Source: Coemansia sp. RSA 487
Lineage: Eukaryota > Kickxellomycota > Kickxellomycetes > Kickxellales > Kickxellaceae
Length of the DNA stretch: 64,000 bases
Direction of reading: 5' to 3'
Assembly: GCA_027577595.1 (NCBI GenBank)
Contig: JANBRJ010000073.1
Coordinates: forward strand, 25,999 to 89,998
A program made the position numbers and the translations under genes. The notes below the pieces were generated by a model, which ran no database searches, was not told the DNA's origin, and saw only the letters and a list, made by a program, of their open reading frames with translations. Positions 47,602 through 57,252 of this stretch are shown here, piece by piece. How positions within the stretch are numbered: the stretch's first letter is position 1; each line of letters opens with the position of its first letter.

Positions 47602-48429
47602 GAGCTCTTGTTGTACGGGTACAGTAATGGCGTATAAGAAATAGACAGTAGTTGTAGAAAAAAGACAATATAATGGTAAAGAAGAAGGGGGGGCAGATGT
47701 TCAAAGCTACGTCTGTAGATTTATATAAATAGTAAAATTGTAGGACGATTATAATGCAAAAAGTGGAGCCAGAATGTTACCACATGTATGGCAAACCCCA
47801 AAGATGCAATGATGAGAAAATAGAGGTTGGCTTTAGAGGTTCAAAATCGGTGTAATGATTCATCGTCGCCAAACAGCAATTGGTACAAATTGACTTCAAA
47901 GATATCTCCATATGCATTTTCTTGAGGCGACTACCGGCTTTTCGCAACACTTCAACAATATGACATGTATGATGCATGCCGAACAATGCGCAGTCATGTT
48001 TCAAAGACATTGGCTTCTGTCACATTCCTCGTCCTTCTTCACAATTATACTGGACTCGATTGGAAAAAGAAGCAGCAGCAACCAACATTCCCAAATGTCG
48101 TATATTGCTGAGCCATGTGACATGGTGCCGTTGTCACACTATATCCATTTTGAATCGCCAAATCCCATTCCACAATTAAAAATGGTGATGTGAATAGGGG
48201 ATGCAGAATTTTTGACAGTTGAAAGTAGTGCAGAAACGCTTTTAAAAAAGCCCCTAGTCCCCTGGCGTTTTCAAGGTACATCGTTAAAAATAGAGTTGCC
48301 ATGGGCAAGGGAGCGTGGACAAGGATTATCCGTATTTCTGCTGTTACGTTCACAGCTTGCTCGAGGTTTTTTTTTTTTACACAAGGCAAAGCAAGGCTAT
48401 GACATAAAGCAGATTTGCGCATAACGAAA
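47602..48429. other. Intergenic, about 0.8 kb, without supported gene
   Basis: Short ORFs occur on both strands (up to 135 codons at 48045-48452 minus), but these are low in quality. It separates two minus-strand genes and should hold the promoter of the left one and the 3' end of the right one. Confidence 0.45.
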
Positions 48430-49329
48430 TTATGCAGTTGTCTCCTGTTCATCTGCAGCCGACCCTAACGACGATGCCTCTTCTTCGTGCCCTGGTTTCC
48501 GACGAGCAGCTGCTGTTGACTTTACTGGACGGAGGATCTGTGATGTGGAGACACCCTCGCCAAAGTACCTGCGCGGGGTCTGGACGCCTATTTTCTTTGC
48601 CATCGACCGCGTCATGCGCTTGGGTACTTCTTGTAGTACCGTTTCCAAGTCTTTGGAATCAGCATCCTCTCTCCGGTGTCGCTGCTGACGCCGTTGCTGC
48701 CTTTGCAGTTTCTCTGATGCTTTAGATTTTTCAAGCTTTTCAACAGTTTCTGGGGTTTCAGCTTCGGATGGCGCTTCATCGGTGCTGTGATGGTCCTTGC
48801 TGTTCAGCTTGCTAGAGGCCATTTCTGTGGCGTGCTTGGCAGCGTTGTTAACGCTGGGTTCCTCCCTCCGCAGCTCCCCATACCGTTCAGAGTCAGATCC
48901 CGAGGTAGATGCCTGTTCAAGTACAATTCCAGCATCGTCGTCAAATGAGGGTCCAACCAGCTCCGTGGTATCATTGTCAGTTTCGTCCGCAGCAGCAGCA
49001 GTACGCGGATCCACACCACCTGATGACTGCGCTTCCTTGTTAGCCGAATTGTGCTTTTGTTCCTTCAACGGCACACCAACCATTAACGCCTTAATGCCTA
49101 CAGCCGGACGACCATCCTCCTTGTCAGCACGAACAACTGTCTGCTCATTTGAGCACGCCACGCTTTGTTTATCCCTTGTTGTTTTACATATTTCTGCGAG
49201 TTCGTTGATAGACACACGGCGCAGCCCACGGACAAGTTCTGCAGGGGATCTGCCGCTAGTTTCGCGCGCAGCAAGGCTGTGCTTGCTCTTGTCCAGGTCG
49301 TCCCGGACCTTGATCTCAAACTCATCCAC
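48430..49329 (-). CDS. Unrecognised acidic, probably nuclear protein of 299 residues
   Basis: The N-terminus (MDEFEIKVRDDLDKSKHSL) is charged and helical and contains LVRGLRRVSINELAEICK, the only segment that looks folded. The middle is Asp/Glu/Ser-rich and low in complexity. Near residue 220 there is a basic coiled segment with LEKSKASEKLQRQQRRQQRHRRE, then a cluster of basic sites (KRMTRSMAKK, TPRRYFGE, AAARRK) resembling nuclear localisation or chromatin/tubulin binding sites with phosphorylatable TP motifs. A nuclear or cell-cycle role is a guess from composition. Single exon; start chosen at the first ATG after a non-coding leader. Confidence 0.6.
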   Translation of the reverse strand: MDEFEIKVRDDLDKSKHSLAARETSGRSPAELVRGLRRVSINELAEICKTTRDKQSVACSNEQTVVRADKEDGRPAVGIKALMVGVPLKEQKHNSANKEAQSSGGVDPRTAAAADETDNDTTELVGPSFDDDAGIVLEQASTSGSDSERYGELRREEPSVNNAAKHATEMASSKLNSKDHHSTDEAPSEAETPETVEKLEKSKASEKLQRQQRRQQRHRREDADSKDLETVLQEVPKRMTRSMAKKIGVQTPRRYFGEGVSTSQILRPVKSTAAARRKPGHEEEASSLGSAADEQETTA

Positions 49330-49834
49330 ATTGTGATGTCTGTGAAAACGTGCGCGCTCCGGATTTCCCCTGTATCTAGCTTTCCGTTTTGCTTCGCGGT
49401 CGGTGTCTATATATGTATAACTTTCTGATGGGAGTTAGCGCCCGTTAGCTTTTAGAATGTAAACAGAAAGGTAGCAAGAAAAACAGCAATATTCCTGTAG
49501 AATAAACAATAGACTTCAGGTTACCTATTGTACTGGAGGACATTACTGTAACAGCCCTTTGGCCTAGCGCTGTCTATGTAACAAGAAAAAGAAGTTGAAT
49601 TTAAGGAATGAATTGGCGAAAAAGAAAGACAACTTTTGTTTACGCAAAAAGCTAAATATATACACATGTAGTTAATCATATGCTGATTTGATCGTCTCGA
49701 TCAATGATCAAGTGCCAAAAAATATGACCAAAGAGAGAGCAAGCCAAGCTTAGCTTCTCTTTATTTGAACTGGTTGCCAACTTTGCTGATTTTGTTTTAG
49801 CATTTATTAAAAGGAAGAAATAACTATCTCGGAA
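49330..49834. other. Divergent intergenic region, 505 bp
   Basis: Separates the minus-strand acidic-protein gene and the plus-strand RnpA-like gene. No ORF of note. AT-rich blocks at 49490-49700; it should contain both promoters. Confidence 0.5.
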
Positions 49835-50623
49835 ATGCACTGTAGTCCATTTGGCACGCAGACTTGGAAGCCAGTAACGCAGCTACTGCTACGGAAAAAC
49901 GTCAGACGATGGATCGCAACGACAACACAAACATACCGCCAATCGGAAAAGTTCAAGATACAGTTCAAGATGCCCGGACGGACAACTGGAGTGCTTTCAT
50001 CAGGAGTAGTTCCGTATCCAAACGATCCGATGATACCACGGGACAAGTACTTTAAGCCAAGAGGGCTTGAAAAGGCCAAAGACCTAGCACGGATCCTCTT
50101 CAACAAGACAACAGCGTATAAGGTGTACACCGACGGATTTATGCTTGTGGCCAGCCCCTGGAATACAGACGAGCACCCTCGAGACCACAACGGTTTGCGT
50201 CTCCGCCACTACCGCGTGGCGGCCATAGCGTCGAAGAAGAGCTACAGCAAAAAGGCATATCCGCGGTGGCAGGCCATGCGGACGCTGCGGCTAGCGGCGG
50301 CGCTGGTGCTGCCAGACAAAGGACTGAAGCGGTGCGATTACGTGTTTGTGGCATTGGAGAAGATGCGCAGGATGAGTCGAGATCAGATCTATCTTTTGGT
50401 GGATAAGGCGCTTGTGGATATGGAGCGCAAGATCGAAAGGAACTGGACAAACAGTGGAAGAGGGAAACGCACTTTAGCAGACTATTCAGACAAGAGCGTA
50501 GGCGGCACCGACTCCAAAAATGACAAGATCCTAAATGTGTCTTTTGGTGACCATCACGAGCGACAGGTCCGGTACATATCGGACATTATCGAGGACATAC
50601 CGCCACGGGAAGCATATAACTGA
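49835..50623 (+). CDS. Probable mitochondrial RnpA-like protein (bacterial-type RNase P protein fold)
   Basis: A 262-residue protein. The first 35 residues (LLLRKNVRRWIATTTQTYRQ) are basic and hydroxylated like a mitochondrial presequence. From about residue 75 to 195 the order of elements matches bacterial RnpA: a helix ending in TAYKVYTDGFMLVASP, a strand YRVAAIASKK at the place of R-V-G-hhh-SKK, a basic helix YPRWQAMRTLRLAA where bacteria have the RNR motif, then CDYVFVALEKMRRMSRDQIYLL where bacteria have DYVVIAR and the final helix. The RNR residues are only partly kept. Yeast mitochondrial RNase P uses Rpm2 with an RNA and no RnpA protein, so this would be a notable component. Other proteins of the S5 domain 2-like fold remain possible. 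The C-terminal 60 residues are charged. Confidence 0.55.
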   Translation: MHCSPFGTQTWKPVTQLLLRKNVRRWIATTTQTYRQSEKFKIQFKMPGRTTGVLSSGVVPYPNDPMIPRDKYFKPRGLEKAKDLARILFNKTTAYKVYTDGFMLVASPWNTDEHPRDHNGLRLRHYRVAAIASKKSYSKKAYPRWQAMRTLRLAAALVLPDKGLKRCDYVFVALEKMRRMSRDQIYLLVDKALVDMERKIERNWTNSGRGKRTLADYSDKSVGGTDSKNDKILNVSFGDHHERQVRYISDIIEDIPPREAYN

Positions 50624-50854
50624 AGTTCATTTTGAGCAGTGTACAATAGAAGCCGAATTCAGAGGGATGGATTGGGCGGACTATCCAGCTGTTACAGCTA
50701 ACTCGGGCTTTTCGGATAAGGGTGCATCATCCCTTTGTCCAAATAAATATTTATACAAGTGAGAAAGTATCTTTAACAGCACCCTCTACTGCTTTATCTC
50801 AAGCTATTGCTTAAAAGTATATATTTTGATACTAAACGAACGTCACAAGTAGCT

Positions 50855-51277
50855 ATGGTGTCTCTCAAATCCCTATTCAAGTTCTCTCACACACATCATC
50901 TGTGCGATCCGCAGGACTGCGTGTCCGCGACTGCATGCGCAAACCCACCTAACGCCATCGAGCAGGAAAAGCTCCAAAGAAAGGATAGCACTGGCAAGGT
51001 ACTGGATACGCATTACATAGACAGGGATGCTGGGATGCAAGCAGCCCCGCGCCACCACCCGAATGCAGGTATCGGCGGGTATGTTGATGTACAGCGCCGA
51101 TCGAACATCGGCGGATACCGCAACATTGATCGGGTGTCAGAAATCGGAAACGACCACGCTTTCAGCGGCGTGCCAAGAAGAGGTAGCACTACGTACGTCA
51201 TCCGCACGGTGTACAGAGCTGACGAAGGCATACAGAAGGAGGAGGAGCCACAAGCTGCAGCCGACCGCTTACGCTGA
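50855..51277 (+). CDS. Unrecognised 140-residue protein
   Basis: The frame is open from 50807, but the ATG at 50855 (MVSLKSLFKF) is the likely start, preceded by an AT-rich leader with no upstream ATG in frame beyond 50807. The protein is polar with two cysteine pairs near the N-terminus (CDPQDC...CANPP), a Gly-rich section with IGGYVDVQRRSNIGGYRNID, an imperfect repeat of IGGY, and a charged tail. No signal peptide or membrane segment is clear. It sits 231 bp after the RnpA-like gene on the same strand. No known family. Confidence 0.5.
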   Translation: MVSLKSLFKFSHTHHLCDPQDCVSATACANPPNAIEQEKLQRKDSTGKVLDTHYIDRDAGMQAAPRHHPNAGIGGYVDVQRRSNIGGYRNIDRVSEIGNDHAFSGVPRRGSTTYVIRTVYRADEGIQKEEEPQAAADRLR

Positions 51278-51536
51278 GATTTAGCGTGAAATCTGATCAA
51301 ATTGTAACTATTATCAGTAAGCCTTTTTTTCTTTGGGGAAGGAAAAAAAAGCCCTGTGTTTGAGCTTTTCTTTTTAATGCCAGTCACAGCAGGACCTGCC
51401 GATAGATCTAAAAATGGATAAAAGCCGATGGGTTCCGCTTGACTGCTCGTTTTTCCTTGGTCAGACACTATTTTTCTTTCCATATCCCGTTGTCTATATA
51501 TTTACCAATTTCTACCTGTGAAAAGTGCAATAAACC

Positions 51537-52661
51537 ATGTTTGGTATTGTCAGTAAACAAAAGAGCGTTATGCTGAATTCGTCAGCAATGCTGCTAGCCA
51601 GAACGCAGGCAGGAGCAGCAGCAATCAGACACAGCAGCAGCAACGGTGCTTATACTACGGCAGCAACGGCAACTGCTATGGTGGTGCGCAGCACATTCCA
51701 GCAGCGCATGGGCATGCACACGACTACGGTGGCAGCAGTGAAAAAGACGCCCAGCGCCGAAAACAGCGGCGAGATGCAGACAACAACAGCAGCAGCAGCA
51801 CAAGTGACACCGACAGTCAAGGTGCCACGCATTGATCCGTCGCTTCCGGGGTTGACGCTGACGGCATGGCAAAAGGTCAAGGCGTATGGTAAGTTCTACG
51901 TGGCAGGTTTCACTCAGCTCCGGCAAAACGGGCAGACAGTGAAGGCTGTCCGTGCGCGAATGCGTGCAGGTGGAAAGAACATGTCGCGTGAGGAGCTGCA
52001 GGTCCAGGTGCGCCACACCATGGACAAGAAGCGCCTTGTGCCGTTTGCACTTATTGTCCTTGTGTGCATGGAGCTCAGCCCGCTGGTCTTTCTGGCGGTC
52101 CCGAGCTTATGCCCGTCGACTTGTGTGACGTATGGGCAGGCGATGGGCGTAGCCAAGAAGCACGATTCCGTCAAGCTTCGCATCCATGCGGCTGCACTCG
52201 AGCGTATCAGGAGTCTCGGACTTGAGGCGGCGGACTTTGCTTCATCCGAGACGCTGGCTGCGCTGGCCGAGACCCACACGGGTGCAAAGCTCTTTGCACT
52301 CAAGGATCTGGCGCGTGCCGATCTGCAGCTTGTCAACCAGTTCATGGGCGTTACTGGCAGGATCTCAACGCCGATTTCAGCCGCCAGCGGTCTGCGCCGC
52401 CGTCTGCTGAAGCACCTAGAGTACCTGCAGCATGACGACCGGCTGCTTAGCGAAGAAGGGCTGCTGGGCCAACTCCCGCTGACCGAGCTCCACAGCGCGT
52501 GCCAGGAACGAGGAATTCCCTCCGCTGACTACGGAGCAGAAGACTTGAAGAAGGCGCTGCTGTCGTGGACGACGCTGAGCAACAAGTGCAGATCGGCCGA
52601 GGACATGCTGCCGATCGTGTGGAGCCGCTTGGTCCTTTTTAATAAAGCTATTGGCGTGTAG
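51537..52661 (+). CDS. LETM1-domain mitochondrial inner-membrane protein
   Basis: A 374-residue protein with a Gln/Ala/Thr-rich N-terminal presequence (about 1-110), a linker (PSLPGLTLTAWQKVKAYGKF, an amphipathic lead helix), a single membrane helix at about residues 167-190 (LVPFALIVLVCMELSPLVFLAVPSL) and a soluble LETM1-like ribosome-binding domain with paired helices (TGAKLFALKDLARADLQLVNQFMG, and LTELHSACQERGI). Members (yeast Mdm38/Ylh47, human LETM1/LETMD1) keep mitochondrial K+/H+ exchange and link ribosomes to the inner membrane. The protein is short, more like LETMD1 than full LETM1, and lacks EF-hands and long coiled coil. Single exon. Confidence 0.85.
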   Translation: MFGIVSKQKSVMLNSSAMLLARTQAGAAAIRHSSSNGAYTTAATATAMVVRSTFQQRMGMHTTTVAAVKKTPSAENSGEMQTTTAAAAQVTPTVKVPRIDPSLPGLTLTAWQKVKAYGKFYVAGFTQLRQNGQTVKAVRARMRAGGKNMSREELQVQVRHTMDKKRLVPFALIVLVCMELSPLVFLAVPSLCPSTCVTYGQAMGVAKKHDSVKLRIHAAALERIRSLGLEAADFASSETLAALAETHTGAKLFALKDLARADLQLVNQFMGVTGRISTPISAASGLRRRLLKHLEYLQHDDRLLSEEGLLGQLPLTELHSACQERGIPSADYGAEDLKKALLSWTTLSNKCRSAEDMLPIVWSRLVLFNKAIGV

Positions 52662-53059
52662 TCTAGGCTGAGAATAAAAGATAGGGAAGATCGCGGAGGA
52701 GGCACACATCTAAACCACACGAAATGGAGGTTTCGGCTGTAGAATCTAGCCTCTGATGGCCATATTTGGACGGGATCGGAAGGCAAAAATGTCTTAGACT
52801 TTTGCTCTTTGGGTACTAACCTGCCATGTGCAAGGTATTTATTTTGTTTGTGGGGGAGGAAGATAGATGTCAATGATTTCACGAAGCTGACTCTGGCTTT
52901 TTAGAAATTGATATATGAGGCGAGCATGGTTGTCGTCTTTTCCACGCATTTCCATGAGCGTGTTATATTCTCAATAGCTTTTAGCTGAAAGTTTTTTTTT
53001 TGCTGGTTTTATTCCACAATCTATCATTTCGTCGCGATAAATACAATATACAAGGAAAA
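52662..53059. other. Intergenic, about 0.4 kb
   Basis: 3' region of the LETM1-type gene and promoter of the secreted-protein gene. Short ORFs on the minus strand only. Confidence 0.5.
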
Positions 53060-53476
53060 ATGCAGTTCCATTTGATCTCCATAACTATAGCCTGCATATG
53101 CTGTCTGTCTGCAGTTGCGCGGAGCATAGTGGTTTCTGTGGCCGACGAGACACCAGTGGAAGAAGCAGTATCGAGCCAGGATCCTGAGCCCCAAGCGGAA
53201 GGCAATGGCGCAGGCGCCTTTATCGGGTTGCAGCCCAATGAGATGTCGCAGTGGGTTGAAGAGCAGGAGAGCCGCGGAGACGACGAGCCACTGGCCGAAC
53301 CTGCTTCATTAGGCAGCGATTCGGGCACGCCACCGAGGCACGTGGATGATATTGACGATTTGCGCACAGCCGAGTTCATCTCTGCCATTATATTCGCGCT
53401 GGAGCATGACACAAACTGGAGGGCTCCGCAGCCGTCCGAGCACGGCCTGAAGCAGGACGACGAAGTCGAAGTATAA
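53060..53476 (+). CDS. Small acidic secreted protein
   Basis: A 138-residue protein from ATG 53060. The signal peptide is clear: MQFHLISITIACICCLSAVA with cleavage near ARS. The mature chain is strongly acidic (Glu/Asp/Gln/Pro-rich), with few hydrophobic residues except near LRTAEFISAIIFALEHDTNW, and no Cys after the signal. No GPI signal is seen. Function unknown; secreted acidic proteins of this kind are often lineage-specific. The upstream in-frame codons to 53000 are not conserved in pattern. Confidence 0.55.
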   Translation: MQFHLISITIACICCLSAVARSIVVSVADETPVEEAVSSQDPEPQAEGNGAGAFIGLQPNEMSQWVEEQESRGDDEPLAEPASLGSDSGTPPRHVDDIDDLRTAEFISAIIFALEHDTNWRAPQPSEHGLKQDDEVEV

Positions 53477-54933
53477 AAGAGATTTCCGGTTAGAAAAAAG
53501 TTCTTGGAATTCAGCAGCTAGTTGGCTGGTTCTCTTTTCATTAAAATTTCTTGGCACCCATTTCTCATTCATCAAAAGCGAACAATAGAAAGCCCACACA
53601 CCATTCGTCCCCACTTTACGATTAGCCAATAACTTGCAGAACCAGCACTGAAGACAATGAGAATTTTGGCAAGTGTGGCTGGATGATGAAAGAGGGTTTA
53701 ATTTTTAGAGTGAAACTGACTTTTTCGATTGTGAGAAATTCTAGTGTGCCAATTCATCCAGATCTTGTGTTAAAAAAAGCGGATCAGAAAATCTTGGCAC
53801 ACTAAAGATGGAAAACAAACACCAAAGACTGTGCGTGTGCCGAGTCCCGTGTCAAAGTGAGGCCAAAGTTGATGGGAATACTGATTTTTCTCAGAAAAAA
53901 AACCCGGTTGCAAATGCAGAAACTATTCCAACAATGTCGATCTGCAAGAGATATCTGGACCAATAACACTGAAAATCGCAACATGCAGAAAAGCGAGAAA
54001 TAAAATGCATGGAATGTTCGCACTAATGATGCACGAGAAAATTGCTCAAGCTAAAAAGAAGCGCAAACCCTCAACATTGTTTTGGTGCCTGACGTCTTCT
54101 TCCAGTCGAAATGCCTCACCAAAAAGAGCAACAACGCATTTCATGCAGAAGCCAAGACACAGCAGCTCATCTTTTTGTTTTCGCTTTACCTGTTTGTTTT
54201 TGGTGTCTAACGGTCCCGCATACGGCGAGCTGGCGGAAAGATACCGCTGAATTGCACCACCTGACGCATATATTTTGCAGCTATCGCCAGATCTACGGGC
54301 GCCTTTTGCGGGCCACAAGCACGCCCGCAAAGATAACCGGGCCAAAGCTGGGATGTTGGGCCCCGTTTGGCTTGCGCAAGCAGCGTGTGGATTGCCACCA
54401 AAAAAGCAAGGCAAAGCAAAGCAAACAAGCAAGCTGGATCCTCCCCCACCGCCCCCACCGCCCACTGTGCCAAGCTTGGCTGGGGATGAGCCTGTTTGCA
54501 GAAAGCACAATTGGGTGGGATGCGCAGATAATGATTGGCGTATGCGATAACATCCAGAAAGAACGCACTGCGAAAAAAGAGGGGCGAAAAAGAGCCAGGA
54601 TTCCCTCCTCCCCAAAATGCGCGCGCCCTGACGCCAGCCATTGGAAAACAACAATAACAAACATAGTTTTCTTGGTGACCTTCCATTTCCGGCAGCAAGA
54701 AAAGCAAGTAGCAAACCAGCGTTGGTGCCCTCTGTCCTGCTCACTTGCCACCCAAACCGCTTTCCGTATAAAACACCAGGTACGGCCAGCGCCCACTCTG
54801 TTGTTGAGTACGTTTTCCGAATACATCCATCCTTGATCCTTTCCTAAACCTTTCTTTCCGTGAATAAATAATTCCCTCTTCCTCTCTCCTCTCTCTCGTC
54901 CCACCTCCAAACCGACACAACAACATATATACA
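53477..54933. other. Long intergenic region, about 1.5 kb, with overlapping spurious ORFs
   Basis: ORFs of 232, 241 and 233 codons overlap here on both strands, which cannot all be genes; none shows a domain, a clean codon bias or low-complexity avoidance. The region ends in a TATA box and a CT-rich leader for the GPI-protein gene, so it is best read as an extended 5' regulatory region. Confidence 0.4.
54766..54773 (+). promoter_or_regulatory. TATA box of the GPI-protein gene
   Basis: GTATAAAA about 160 bp before the ATG at 54934, followed by a strongly CT-rich leader (54870-54910), as in highly expressed fungal genes. Confidence 0.55.
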
Positions 54934-55311
54934 ATGCAGCTTTACACTCTTGCCGCCATCGCTTTTGCCGCTGTTGCCCTTGCCCAGGAGGCACCCGCCT
55001 CCTCTGACGCCTCCGTCGCCGAGTCTGCTGCCGAGTCTGCCGCCGAATCCTCTGTTGATGCTGCCGCGTCCGTCGCCGAGTCTTCTGCTGACGAGTCCGC
55101 GCCTGAGGCCCATGTTTCTGCTGAGGCTTCTGACGATTCTGCCGTCGAGGCCGAGTCTGGCTCCGGTGTCGAGCTCGACTCCCTCGAGTCTGACGAGTCC
55201 GCCGCTTCCGGCGAGGCCAGCGATGAGGATAGCGCCGAGTCCAGCGGTGCCTCCAAGGTTGTCGGCTCCTTCGCCGCCGCCGCCGTTGTCGCTGCCGCTG
55301 CTTTCTTCTAA
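54934..55311 (+). CDS. Ser/Ala/Glu-rich GPI-anchored cell-surface protein
   Basis: A 125-residue protein with a signal peptide (residues 1-18, ...AVALAQEAPA), an internal segment almost wholly of Ala, Ser, Glu, Asp and Val in short repeated blocks (SVAESAAE, SSVDAAA), and a C-terminal hydrophobic tail (SFAAAAVVAAAAFF) after a Gly/Ser region with an omega-type site (SSGASK). Such mucin-like proteins are O-glycosylated and attached to the wall or membrane. Codon use is the most biased in the window (GCC, TCC, GAG), pointing to high expression together with the TATA promoter. Family name cannot be given. Confidence 0.8.
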   Translation: MQLYTLAAIAFAAVALAQEAPASSDASVAESAAESAAESSVDAAASVAESSADESAPEAHVSAEASDDSAVEAESGSGVELDSLESDESAASGEASDEDSAESSGASKVVGSFAAAAVVAAAAFF

Positions 55312-56035
55312 GAATCGAGAGCTAACCATCTCTTTAGTTTATCCGTTCTTGTGCAAGATATAATATAGCTAGCTCTAGCGCTCCATCTCTTCTCGTTCTG
55401 TAAAAGGCTCTTGTTTTATTTCTACTTTTTCGTCCTAATAATAATGGCAAAAAATACCGTAGCTCTTTGTTATGTGCAAATATCTTTTTTTTTCTCTAAA
55501 AAAAGCGTGGCAACACGCGCGCGCACACCCACCCACCCATGGAGGAGAGAGGGGAGAAGAATTCCGAAAACTTTCTCTTTTTTTCCTCCAATGTGTGGAA
55601 TTCTGCAGCAGCGATGCATCATCCCGTGAGCAAAATAAGTGGGAGACCGCGGTCCATCTGTGGCTGGCTGTGATATACTACCGTGTGGGTCATGTGTGCT
55701 GGTCCTAATGCATGCACAATGGACCAAGGCAGTAAATATCAAAAGCACCCCCCACCACACCCCCGTTTAGAGCCTCTTTTCTCTTTGCCAGGAAAGAAAC
55801 TCTCCCATCCAGCAGCAGCTACAGCGGCGACAGTACCGCGCGCGTCCAAGAGCACGACATCTACCATGTCGCTGACTATGCTGTGGATATGATATAATAT
55901 GATATGATATGATATGATCTTTGTTAATTAAACTCAACGGCGCTTGCTTGGTTTTGCGCGGCTGAAAGGAAAAGGAAAGTTAAAGGAAAGTTAAAGGAAG
56001 CACAGGCCAGGCCGCCCACAAAGCTCCAAAGAGAT
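55312..56035. other. Intergenic between convergent genes, about 0.7 kb
   Basis: 3' regions of the GPI-protein gene and the septin. No supported ORF. Contains a pentanucleotide-like TATGA repeat (about 55886-55919). Confidence 0.5.
55886..55919. repeat. TATGA pentanucleotide repeat
   Basis: Five to six copies of GATAT/TATGA in a row, read directly. Confidence 0.75.
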
Positions 56036-57252
56036 TTAGACCTGGGCCATTGGCTGCTGGGGGAGTGGGCCGGTTGGCATCTGCTGGGAAGACGCCTGCT
56101 GCTGAAGCTGGTGGCCGGGCATGGAGCCGCCGGTGGAGGAGGCGGCGGCAGCAGCGGCAGCCTGCTGGGCACGGATCTCCTTGATCTGGCGCAGCTGCGA
56201 CGTCCTGAACTGCTCGTAGTGGCGCTGGGCAGTGACTTCGACCAGATCCGAAAGGTGGGTGCGCAGTAGGAAGTTGCGCAAATGCACAAAGTCGCTGTGC
56301 GACTCGTCAAAGATGTTGATGACGCCCCAGCCGTGGCGGCGGCCGCGCACAGGCGTGCCGTCGACGTCGATGACCTCCTCCGAGCCAACAACGGCGAAGG
56401 GGATCAGCTCCTTGATGCTGCTGTTGAGGAGGCGGTCCTCGTCGTTGTCGTCCTCGCTGGGATACGGGTAGGCGATGATGCGGTGGAAGGCCATCTCCTC
56501 CTTGACATGGCGCTTGAAGGTGGTGCGCTCCTCCAGCGTCATGGAGTCGGACTTTGCAATGACAGGGATGACGTTGGTGACCTCGGTCAGGCGCTTCAGC
56601 ACCTCGACATCCAGAGGGCGCAGGCCGCGGCTGCCGGGGTTGAGGAAGTACAGGCAGGCGTGGACACGCGTGTCGTTAATGACGCGCGCACGCTGCGGCT
56701 TGAGCTCGCTCTCCAGGTAGGCGGCGTGCTGGTCCTTGATGTACTTGATGACCGGCACCCAGCAGCCCTCGTTGTTGCACTGGTCGCCGTACCCGGGCGT
56801 GTCGACAATCGTCAGCCGCACGCGCACGCCTTTCTCCTCCAGCGTCTGCGTCACCGGCGTGATCTCGGTTGTCTTGCGAATCACCTCTTGCGCCGTGCGC
56901 CGCCCCATGCTGTCCACAAGGTGGCTGGCAAAAATGCTGTTGATCAGCGTCGACTTGCCCATGCCAGACTCGCCTACAAGAATGACGTTGAGGTTGAATC
57001 CGCGCTTCAGGAACTTGCGCTCCATCTGCTGCGTGATCGTGTCGAATCCGACATACTCCTGCGACTCCTACACCAGCCCAGGCAAGAACAGCACAGCATA
57101 CACACAAGAATGGCATGGCACACAAACAATAGCAGCCCTTTAGTTTCCAATTCGGTGTTTCGCACCACATCTCGTCAGGCTGTCTCCAAACACACAAAAA
57201 CACAGCACACGGGGACATCTCGCTGAAAGCTTACATTGGATGGCGAGGACAT
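56036..57252 (-). CDS. CDC10: Septin, Cdc10-like
   Basis: Two exons on the minus strand: a first exon of only 18 nt (57252-57235, encoding MSSPSN), an intron with donor GTAAGC (57234-57068, 167 bp) ending in GTAG, and exon 2 from 57067 to 56036. The joined protein has 349 residues. Exon 2 begins ESQEYVGFDTITQQMERKFL, the septin polybasic start, then P-loop GESGMGKS, G3 DTPGYGD and G4 AKSD, and the septin unique element near HSDFVHLRNFLLRTHLSDL. The C-terminus is Ala/Gln-rich with no coiled coil, which is typical of the Cdc10 group rather than Cdc3/11/12. Septins form heteromeric filaments at the neck and septum. Without the short exon the protein would start at an internal Met (57025) and lack the conserved GFDTIT segment. 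Confidence 0.9.

Noticed and set aside
54046-54994. Three ORFs of 232-241 codons on both strands
   Set aside because: They overlap each other in opposite directions, lack domains and include the TATA and leader region of the next gene.
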